A stretch of 38,124 bases of DNA, from NCBI GenBank assembly GCA_964536465.1, contig CAZHXQ010000005.1, positions 1 to 38,124 of the forward strand. Reading direction: 5' to 3'. Numbering within the stretch: position 1 is the stretch's first letter; every line of letters starts with the position of its first letter. A model generated the notes under the pieces. That model ran no database searches and was not told the DNA's origin. It saw only the letters and a program-made list of their open reading frames with translations. This DNA is from Mesolinea sp964536465 (GTDB taxonomy: Bacteria > Chloroflexota > Anaerolineae > Anaerolineales > Anaerolineaceae). Positions 31,797 through 38,124 of this stretch are shown here, one piece after another. Position numbers and translations under genes: made by a program.

Positions 31797-34211
31797 TTAT
31801 TGGTTGTGAAATAACTCAAAGGCAGGTTTCCCATTAATCGATGAGGAGAAATCTGTCAGTTGCATGGCGGGGAAGAAACCGCGGGCTGCTATGCCCGAAA
31901 TCCAGCCCCTGGTTGAAATTGAGCCCAGGTAGGCGCGGTAGAACTGAGTCTGCGCATCCAGATCGACATTGTGGCTGTTGTAGGTGGGATTGGCCGCGCT
32001 GATAATCGAGCTTCCGTTATCACTACCGCTGCTGTTGGCGGTTTTAAAAGAGGCTGCATTGAGCCCTATATAGACTGGTTTTTGCTGGCTGTCATGGAAA
32101 GCGAGCAAACTGCCTTCGAGATATCTGCTTGCCATAGCACTGGTGTCGTTTCCTGCTTGATCGGGATCGGCACTGATGAGAATGTAAAACCCCTGCGCCT
32201 GCTCATAAAAAGAGAAGCTCTGGATCGTTCCGGTGCCTGCTTCCAGAGCCAGAAGTAACTGACCCTGGTAGTACTCGTCCACTTTTGTCAAAAGATCAGT
32301 CCAAATTTCCTGGCTCGATTTTGGTGTTCCAAAGTTTTCAGCGACAGTTTCGGTCGCGCCGGGATAGGAACCAAAGACGTCTGGCCCGCCCAGAATGATC
32401 TGACCCGCATTAATTGCGGTTGCCAGCTTGATGGTGTGCAACACCATGCGTTCATAGTCCGCATACCATTGTTGCCACCAGATCTGACTCTTTTGAGAAT
32501 CCCGGAACCATGAGGCGGCATCGGAAGGAAAATTCAGGTAAGGATAGAGAGCAACTTTCAAATCTTGCTGGCTGGCAGCCTCTGCTATGCGCTTCAGTTC
32601 AGCTGCAGGCAGGGTGAGAGTCGGGTCACTGTCTATGAAGGGCAACCCTGAGTCTGTGCCAACTTTCCAGACAGGTCTCAGGATCAGCCAGTTAAAGCCC
32701 TTCGTTTTGAGATTCTCCGCCAGCTCATACCAGGCGTTGAGATGGCTCGAGCTATAAAACGGATCGACTTCGACGCCCACCAAGGCTTCTTCATCGAAGG
32801 TCAGCGGGGTCGGGCTGGATTGGTTTTGTACTGCTGAGTCCCACATTCTCCAACCAATGATTTCATCGTGAATTTCTGTAACCGCGCCAGGCATAAAAGC
32901 CCTTGGCGCAGGGTCAGGGTTGTGTTCCTGCCCGAGGAAACAATCCGCGTTCCTGCAATAGCGATAAATTAGTTGGTCGCTGCTGGCGGCTCGCGGGAAA
33001 TAGACCAGCATCCACACATTGTTTCCCATCGGCCACATGGGGATGGGATTGGTCCAGGAACCATGATCGAACTGCAAAAAAAGCTGATCGTCCTCCGGAG
33101 TGCCAGCTGGGGAGCTTGCAAAAATCGTGACCGCGTCTTGTTTACTGGCTCGCCATGTGGTCACCGAATCGTCAATGACGGCATCCTTGTTCGGAACAAT
33201 AAACTGTCGGACAAGTCGATTGCCATTCAGGTCGCGCTCACTGTTGATCAGGGCATCGCCAAGGGAATATTCGTAGCGCAGGAAACTGCCGGCAAAAAGC
33301 CTGATCTGCGCAACGTATTTGCCTTCAGTGTTGCGAGCCATCAAGGGCATGTTGACCGCCTGTGTGCCAGTGCCCTGGAGCATGTCGTAAAAAGTTAGGC
33401 CCAACTGGCGCAAATTTCCCGCAATCCGCACCGGAGCGCCAACAGCCTCGTTAGGCGGACTCATCACCAAGGTCAGGGTCACTTCTGGCAGGGCAGTCAT
33501 CAGGATGACAGCCTGGGTGGCCAGATTTTCAACCATATTCACTTCTTGTTGAAAGTTCAAATAACTGCCGTCGCATAAGGTTGCCACCAGGTTGTGGCTT
33601 CCGACAGGTAGGCCGCGAATAAAGAACCTTCCATTCATATCAGTCAGAGCTGTCTTGCCGGCAACATTGACCAAAACATCCGCAATGGGTTCGTCGGTTT
33701 CATCGTCGGCAACGGCGCCGTTGAGATCAACCAGGGGGCCGTTGTATGGCACCTCCGGCCAGCCCGAGATGTTGTCTTGGATAACCAGGTTATCACGCAC
33801 CACCAGCTGGCGGAAGGCAAGCGGGCTGCCATCTGGCAGTAACTCGCCCATCTCGATGGGATGAGTAAGGGTGTAACGATAAGATATTACCGCGCCCTGG
33901 GGCAGCATGACCGTCAGGCTGTGTCCTTCCGCGCTCTTATTCAACAGGTAGCGCTGCAGGTTGTAGTGGACACCGGTCAACAGGTCGAGAATATCCAGCG
34001 AGATCTCATCTTCCTCAGTAAAGTTACGGAAGGGATGGGCGATGAACCGGACTTCGACCAATCTAACCTCGGAAATAGCTGAAGGCAGGTTTAGCTTGTC
34101 AATTGTGCTTTTGGGTTCTTTTGTCTGAAAACTAAGGGCGCAGCCTGCCAATAAAAACAACGCCAGCAATAGCCCACACACATTTCGGACGAAAGAAACC
34201 TTCCGGCTCAT
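31797..34211 (-). CDS. Large surface lipoprotein with carbohydrate-binding-like modules and a TIM-barrel-like domain
   Basis: This 804-residue protein has a lipoprotein signal peptide with lipobox LLAGC (Cys24), so it is anchored outside the cytoplasmic membrane. Three segments resemble CBM20/starch-binding-like beta-sandwiches: YRYTLTHPIEMGE near 110, LRYEYSLGDALINSERDLNG near 318, and LIYRYCRNADCF near 426. A carboxypeptidase-regulatory-like fold lies at about 160-235 (GKTALTDMNGRFFIRGLPVG). Residues about 475-800 look like a glycosidase-type TIM barrel (VGVEVDPFYSSSHLNAWYEL, ILRPVWKVGTDSG, LKVALYPYLNF). The strand where related GH113-like enzymes carry the acid/base Glu reads IILGGPDVFGS, so it may be non-catalytic. 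Its ATG follows the nusB TGA with no gap. Substrate and activity are unknown. Confidence 0.75.
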   Translation of the reverse strand: MSRKVSFVRNVCGLLLALFLLAGCALSFQTKEPKSTIDKLNLPSAISEVRLVEVRFIAHPFRNFTEEDEISLDILDLLTGVHYNLQRYLLNKSAEGHSLTVMLPQGAVISYRYTLTHPIEMGELLPDGSPLAFRQLVVRDNLVIQDNISGWPEVPYNGPLVDLNGAVADDETDEPIADVLVNVAGKTALTDMNGRFFIRGLPVGSHNLVATLCDGSYLNFQQEVNMVENLATQAVILMTALPEVTLTLVMSPPNEAVGAPVRIAGNLRQLGLTFYDMLQGTGTQAVNMPLMARNTEGKYVAQIRLFAGSFLRYEYSLGDALINSERDLNGNRLVRQFIVPNKDAVIDDSVTTWRASKQDAVTIFASSPAGTPEDDQLFLQFDHGSWTNPIPMWPMGNNVWMLVYFPRAASSDQLIYRYCRNADCFLGQEHNPDPAPRAFMPGAVTEIHDEIIGWRMWDSAVQNQSSPTPLTFDEEALVGVEVDPFYSSSHLNAWYELAENLKTKGFNWLILRPVWKVGTDSGLPFIDSDPTLTLPAAELKRIAEAASQQDLKVALYPYLNFPSDAASWFRDSQKSQIWWQQWYADYERMVLHTIKLATAINAGQIILGGPDVFGSYPGATETVAENFGTPKSSQEIWTDLLTKVDEYYQGQLLLALEAGTGTIQSFSFYEQAQGFYILISADPDQAGNDTSAMASRYLEGSLLAFHDSQQKPVYIGLNAASFKTANSSGSDNGSSIISAANPTYNSHNVDLDAQTQFYRAYLGSISTRGWISGIAARGFFPAMQLTDFSSSINGKPAFELFHNQ

Positions 34212-34649
34212 TCACACCCCGGTATCTTTGGTGGATTGGATGATACTGGTCAAATTTTCAGCCAGGCTTCCCAAGACGCCATTGACAAAACGGGGAGAAG
34301 AATCTGTGCCAAACAATTTCGCCAATTCGACAGCTTCATTAATACCGACTTTAAGGGGGGTTAGCTGGTAAAAAGCAACCTCCCATAAGGCGATACGTAA
34401 AATATTGCGATCGACAACAGCAACCTGATCGAGCGGCCACTCAGGGGCGTGTTCGCTGATCAGCTTATCCAGTCGGTCCGTATTTTGACGAACACCAGTG
34501 ACCAAGACGCGGGCAAATTCGAGCTGCTTCGAGTCGAGATCGTGCTCGAGCACTCTGGCTTCCAGAACCTCTCCGATCAGATGATCCGTTAAATCCAATT
34601 CGAAAAGTGCTTGAAGTGCGGCTACTCTTGCCCGTGAACGTGATTTCAT
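34212..34649 (-). CDS. nusB: Transcription antitermination factor NusB
   Basis: This 145-residue helical protein binds boxA RNA with S10 (NusE) in rRNA antitermination. The N-terminal SRARVAALQALFELDL and the C-terminal VGINEAVELAKLFGTDSSPRFVNGVLG are the family blocks. It is seven bases downstream of the Asp23-family gene and directly abuts the lipoprotein gene, so it sits within a long co-transcribed set. Confidence 0.94.
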   Translation of the reverse strand: MKSRSRARVAALQALFELDLTDHLIGEVLEARVLEHDLDSKQLEFARVLVTGVRQNTDRLDKLISEHAPEWPLDQVAVVDRNILRIALWEVAFYQLTPLKVGINEAVELAKLFGTDSSPRFVNGVLGSLAENLTSIIQSTKDTGV

Positions 34650-34655
34650 AATTGC

Positions 34656-35003
34656 CTAAGCCTCAATATCCACATCAGTGATGTGCACATTGATCTTAGC
34701 AATTTCCATGCCAACCATTTCGGTGATGGCTCTATGAACACGTCGTTGGATCGTCTGGGCGACCAGACGAGCGTTCTGGTCGCTGCTGATGATAACGTAA
34801 ATATCAAAGCAGATCAGGTCATCCTTGATGTCAACCTTAATACCCTCGCTATCTGCTGAAGATAATTGCATGATTTCGGCCATACGGCTGACGCCAGGAA
34901 CAGCCAGTGTGGTCAGTTTTGCGATAGTAGACAAGACTGATGGCGCGATGGTGGTCTTGCCGATCGGCCCGCTCTTAGTGGTACTGGTCAAGGCATCAGT
35001 CAT
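34656..35003 (-). CDS. Asp23/Gls24 family protein
   Basis: This 115-residue protein has the Asp23 pattern IAPSVLSTIAKLTTLAVPGVSRM, VDIKDDLICFDIYVIISS and a C-terminal INVHITDVDIE. Such proteins are envelope-stress or alkaline-shock associated and are often found beside nusB. I chose ATG at 35003, which overlaps the upstream stop in ATGACTGA. A TTG at 35030 would lengthen it by a Lys-rich stretch. No membrane helix is present. Confidence 0.9.
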   Translation of the reverse strand: MTDALTSTTKSGPIGKTTIAPSVLSTIAKLTTLAVPGVSRMAEIMQLSSADSEGIKVDIKDDLICFDIYVIISSDQNARLVAQTIQRRVHRAITEMVGMEIAKINVHITDVDIEA

Positions 35004-35520
35004 TTTCTTCTTCTTTCTCTCCTGGTACAAATCCAGTTTTCAAAATGCTATAAAGAACAATCTGATCATCAGTCATGGCGATTTTTTCGTCCTGCTGACG
35101 GATTGCCTGGATGACCTTGGGATAATCCACCCCTTCAGGCCAGCCCTGATCAAAGGCATTTTCAGGATCACTGTAGGCAGGCCCTGTCTCTGCTGTCTGG
35201 AAGCCCAACTCCTTGAGTGCCTTTTCAAAGGTCTGGCCGTGATCCTGGAACAACTGCATCCAGGCATGAAGGATGACCCTTACAAAATGCGGGTCGGTCT
35301 CAAACAGCTTATCGGCATCACGCACTAGCAGACGTTTTGGCGCTGTCAGGGGATTTCGAAAGCCGCTGACCTTGACCTCACTTTTGAGGGTTTCCGCCAA
35401 TTCTTTTCGGGTTTCTGCAGTGTATACGGAAAAATCAGCCAGAACGTTTTCGATAATTTCTTCGCGGAACCAGGGTTCAATGAAAACGTTGATCACGTGC
35501 ATAGGCTTGAGTTCGCTCAT
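34996..35520 (-). CDS. Conserved-looking acidic protein of unknown function
   Basis: I do not recognise this 174-residue protein. It is soluble, helical and acidic, with no cysteine, signal peptide or membrane segment. It begins MSELKPMHVINVFIEPWFRE and ends with an acidic tail GEKEEEND. The stop overlaps the Asp23-family start by eight bases, so the two are translationally coupled. Its place in a rel-nusB-murA set suggests a housekeeping or stress role, but no more can be said. Confidence 0.7.
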   Translation of the reverse strand: MSELKPMHVINVFIEPWFREEIIENVLADFSVYTAETRKELAETLKSEVKVSGFRNPLTAPKRLLVRDADKLFETDPHFVRVILHAWMQLFQDHGQTFEKALKELGFQTAETGPAYSDPENAFDQGWPEGVDYPKVIQAIRQQDEKIAMTDDQIVLYSILKTGFVPGEKEEEND

Positions 35521-35561
35521 TTTTATTCCTTTCGATAGTTAATCCTGACCAGGGCCGGTAC

Positions 35562-35807
35562 TTATTCGTCCTCATCGTCGTCAAGTGCGTCTTCTTCTTC
35601 TTCAACGTCCCAGAGACTTTCGGGCTCTTCGCCGTCCTCGTCCCAGATTTCAATTTCATCGTCATCCCAATCGCCCAGAGACTCTTCGTCGTCGATAGGA
35701 CGATAGGTGAGGCATCCGGCATCGGGGTTCAAGTCTATAGCCGCCGCGGTACAGTAGCGCTCATCCAGAAATAAACAATCCAGGTACTTACAGCGAATTT
35801 TCGTCAT
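35562..35807 (-). CDS. DUF1540-like Cys motif protein with very acidic tail
   Basis: This 81-residue protein starts MTKIRCKYLDCLFLDERYCT, with Cys at 6, 10, 18 and 31. The spacing and the TAAAIDL / C-x-TYRP context resemble the small DUF1540 metal- or disulfide-type domain. From about residue 37 on it is almost all Asp/Glu with a few Trp. I chose ATG at 35807, eight bases after a GGAG; the frame extends upstream without a ribosome binding site. It lies between rel and the 174-residue gene on the same strand. The function is unknown; metal binding or protein docking is plausible. Confidence 0.65.
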   Translation of the reverse strand: MTKIRCKYLDCLFLDERYCTAAAIDLNPDAGCLTYRPIDDEESLGDWDDDEIEIWDEDGEEPESLWDVEEEEDALDDDEDE

Positions 35808-35885
35808 GATTTTCTCCAATAACCTACTTTCATTTCGCTCGCATTTTACCTTAGACCCAGTGCAGCGTAAAGTCACAAGCTTGTT

Positions 35886-38081
35886 TCAACCTGGGTTAAC
35901 GCGTGTGGCTTCGATCACATTTGCCAGGTTTTCGAGCCTGGCCAGCACACGGCTGAGCTGGTTGATCCCGGCAACTTCCAAAACCAGGTTTACTTTGACA
36001 ACATGCTGGCGGGTTGTCAGAGATAGATCAACCAATCGGACAGGTTCGCTGGATAAGACAGCGGAAATATCGCCCATCAATCCCTGGCGATCGTATGCGG
36101 TGATCTGGAGAGGTACGGGATAAGTTTGTTCTGAGCTGCCCCAGTCGACCTTGATCAGCCGCTCGGTGTCAGTCACGCGCAGTGCGTTGGGGCAGTCCAT
36201 ACGGTGAATCGTCACGCCGCGACCGCGGGTGATATAGCCGATGATGGGATCGCCCTGCATGGGGTTGCAGCAGCGCGCGAAATTGTGAGCGATGCGATCG
36301 AGCCCCATGACGGTTATGGAATCATCAGACTTATATTTCCCCGGTGTTTCCGGCTTCAGCACATCCGATTTGAGAGTATCAACTTTCAGTTCGCCAATGC
36401 GATTGACCAATTTACCAATCGGAATATCCCCATAACCGATGCCGACATACAGATCGTCTACGGTTTTGAGGTTGAAGGCACTCAAAACGAGATTGAGGTC
36501 TACGTCAGACAGACCAAGCCGTTTGAGTTCCTTTTCGACCAGGATTTTTCCGTGTTCCAGGTTATGGCCACGGTCCTGCTGCTTGAACCATTGTTTAATT
36601 TTCGAGCGAGACCGACTGGAGCGCACCATCCCCAGGCTGGGATTTAGCCAATCCCGGCTTGGTCCGCCGCGATTGACAGTGAGGATTTCAACCTGGTCGC
36701 CGGTCTTCAATACATAGTCGAGCGTAACCAATTTTCCGTTAATCTTGGCGCCCCGACAGCGGTGTCCAACGTCGGTGTGAACCAGGTAAGCAAAGTCAAT
36801 CGGCGTTGAGCCCTGGGGAAGATCAATGACATCTCCTTTGGGCGTCAGTACATAGACCCGGTCTTTGAACATATCGCCGCGCATGGCCTCGATCAGTTCC
36901 TGGTTGTCTTCGACTTCTTTGCTCCAGCCGATCAAAGTTCGCATGCTGCTTACTTTTTTTTCGTACTTGTAGCTGAGACGACCTTTTCCTTCTTTGTAAA
37001 TCCAATGAGCGGCCACGCCGTACTCGGCAGTACTGTGCATTTCTGAGGTTCGAATCTGTACTTCCAGTGGTTTTCCGTCCGAATAGATCACCGCGGTGTG
37101 CAGCGACTGATAGTTGTTAGGTTTTTTGGCGGCAATATAGTCATCAAATTCGCCCGGTATCGGCGCGTAATGGGTGTGGATAATGCCCAGAACCTTGTAA
37201 CAAGTCTCAACGTCGCCCACGATTACCCTGACTGCTCTCAGGTCGCGAATACCTTCAAAATTTTTCTCTTTGGATTGCATTTTGCGGTAAATTGAGTAGA
37301 TATGTTTCGGTCGACCGGATATCTCTGCCTCAATTTCCGATTTTTGCAGCAGATTCTGCAGATTTTGTATGATCTTTTCGACTTCTTCGGATCTTTTGGA
37401 ACGTCTTAAGGTCAGATGCTCTGCGATTTCCTTGTATTTTTCCGGTTGAGTGTAGCGAAAACTCAGGTCCTCAAGCTCCCATTTTATCTGCCAAATACCA
37501 AGGCGGTTTGCCAATGGGGCGTAGATATCCATGGTTTCCTGAGCGATCTTTTTTTGACGGTCAGAGGGCAAGGCACTGAGGGTACGCATATTGTGCAGCC
37601 GATCGGCCAACTTAATCACAACAATTCTGGCATCATCCCCTATTGCCAGCAGCATTTTTCGGAGTGTCTCTGCCAGGTCTTCGTCAATTCTGTTGCTGGA
37701 AGCAAGTTCAGTTTCGGCCAGCGGTTTTCTTTCGTCCGGTTGCTGGTCAGCTCGCGAGAGATAGGGCAGCCTGGTGATTCGGGAAACGTCCTCAACAAAG
37801 CCGGCGATGGTTTCGCCAAATTCGTCTTGCAACGTTTTGCTTGAAACAGAGGTGTCTACCAGAACATCGTGCAGCAGCGCGGCGGCCACAATTTCCGGGA
37901 TTGCCTTCATTTCAATCAGGATATTTGCCACACCAACGCAATGGGTGTGATAAGGCTGACCGTTAGCGCGCGTCTGCCCCTGGTGGGCTTGTTCCGCAAA
38001 ATGGTAGGCCTTTTCAATCAGCTCAAGGTCGGCGCGTGAATAGGCTTCAGGTATTTTACTGAGAAATTGTTGAATATCCAT
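35886..38081 (-). CDS. rel: Bifunctional (p)ppGpp synthase/hydrolase family protein (Rel)
   Basis: This 731-residue long RSH protein controls the stringent response. The N-terminal HD domain has HTH (45-47), HDVLVDT (71-77) and LADRLHNM. A synthetase domain follows (RPKHIYSIYRKM, AKKPNNYQSLHTAV, LEVQIRTSEMHSTAEYGVAAHW), then TGS (YVLTPKGDVIDLP), a zinc-finger-like part with CCNP, and a C-terminal ACT domain. The hydrolase motif is usually HDxxED; Val75 replaces its Glu while His71, Asp72 and Asp76 remain, so hydrolysis may be weakened. Synthetase residues look intact. The start has no ribosome binding site. A TACAAT at 38094-38099 lies 12 bases upstream, so the leader may be very short. Confidence 0.94.
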   Translation of the reverse strand: MDIQQFLSKIPEAYSRADLELIEKAYHFAEQAHQGQTRANGQPYHTHCVGVANILIEMKAIPEIVAAALLHDVLVDTSVSSKTLQDEFGETIAGFVEDVSRITRLPYLSRADQQPDERKPLAETELASSNRIDEDLAETLRKMLLAIGDDARIVVIKLADRLHNMRTLSALPSDRQKKIAQETMDIYAPLANRLGIWQIKWELEDLSFRYTQPEKYKEIAEHLTLRRSKRSEEVEKIIQNLQNLLQKSEIEAEISGRPKHIYSIYRKMQSKEKNFEGIRDLRAVRVIVGDVETCYKVLGIIHTHYAPIPGEFDDYIAAKKPNNYQSLHTAVIYSDGKPLEVQIRTSEMHSTAEYGVAAHWIYKEGKGRLSYKYEKKVSSMRTLIGWSKEVEDNQELIEAMRGDMFKDRVYVLTPKGDVIDLPQGSTPIDFAYLVHTDVGHRCRGAKINGKLVTLDYVLKTGDQVEILTVNRGGPSRDWLNPSLGMVRSSRSRSKIKQWFKQQDRGHNLEHGKILVEKELKRLGLSDVDLNLVLSAFNLKTVDDLYVGIGYGDIPIGKLVNRIGELKVDTLKSDVLKPETPGKYKSDDSITVMGLDRIAHNFARCCNPMQGDPIIGYITRGRGVTIHRMDCPNALRVTDTERLIKVDWGSSEQTYPVPLQITAYDRQGLMGDISAVLSSEPVRLVDLSLTTRQHVVKVNLVLEVAGINQLSRVLARLENLANVIEATRVNPG

Positions 38082-38093
38082 GATGTTGTGCTA

Positions 38094-38099
38094 ATTGTA
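38094..38099 (-). promoter_or_regulatory. Possible -10 box for rel
   Basis: Minus strand TACAAT, 12 bases before the rel ATG. The -35 would fall near the window edge and is not convincing. The predicted leader is only about six bases. Confidence 0.3.
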
Positions 38100-38124
38100 A
38101 GCCAAAAACGGGAGGTTTAAATCG

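Noticed and set aside
1..38124. CRISPR array, insertion sequence, phage or toxin-antitoxin module
   Set aside because: No spaced direct repeats, transposase, integrase or toxin-like pair was seen on either strand.

Overview
The window looks like a chromosomal housekeeping region of an Anaerolineae-type member of the Chloroflexota. This is inferred from gene content and not from any search. The pointers are a fused transaldolase/phosphoglucose isomerase, a polyphosphate glucokinase, ATP-dependent PEP carboxykinase, type 2 IPP isomerase, an Asp23-family protein, a MurA with Asp in place of the usual catalytic Cys, and several small Cys-rich proteins of unknown function. I see no insertion sequence, prophage, CRISPR array, rRNA or recombinase. 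One tRNA is present: Gly, anticodon CCC, minus strand.

Layout. 1-2263: the end of a membrane-protein gene, then convergent isoprenoid genes (type 2 IPP isomerase and a polyprenyl diphosphate synthase). 2342-2578: a lone acyl carrier protein gene with its own promoter and terminator. 2736-4744: a succinyl-CoA-synthetase-like pair whose alpha subunit lacks the phospho-histidine. 4821-6420: an SPFH-domain protein with a C-terminal helix-turn-helix, and a helical partner. 6555-8028: a 45-residue membrane micro-protein, ComF, and long-form hibernation promoting factor. 8108-9810: folate/pterin genes (folE facing folB and a pteridine-reductase-like SDR). 9962-16006: tal-pgi, ruvX, mltG and ppgK, then an EamA transporter. 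15993-22185: an operon read leftward as cinA, an MTA/SAH-deaminase-like amidohydrolase fused to a CYTH domain, glgA and malQ. 22303-25481: yraN-miaA converging on ftsH. 25594-26481: efp and a Cys-rich protein. 26721-28799: a YghO-like GNAT protein, tRNA-Gly, a DgkA-type lipid kinase and thioredoxin. 28863-38081: a long leftward set read as rel, a DUF1540-like acidic protein, an unknown protein, an Asp23-family gene, nusB, a large lipoprotein, pckA and murA.

The genes form coherent blocks. Sugar metabolism runs through PpgK, Tal-Pgi, GlgA, MalQ and PckA. Envelope growth is covered by polyprenyl synthase, MurA, MltG and the DgkA-type kinase. Stress and stationary-phase control is covered by Rel, HPF, FtsH and SPFH. 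Spacing is tight: many genes overlap or abut, and four convergent pairs overlap at their stop codons. Several promoters have an extended -10 (TGnTATAAT), and a few genes appear to have leaderless or nearly leaderless starts.

The most unusual points are the SucCD-like pair without catalytic histidine, the deaminase-CYTH fusion, the SPFH-HTH fusion with its helical partner and a long inverted repeat in the neighbouring divergent promoter region, the Flp-pilin-like micro-protein, the carbohydrate-binding-like lipoprotein, and several enzymes with altered key residues (MurA, CinA C-terminus, Rel HD domain). No intergenic stretch exceeds 300 bases.
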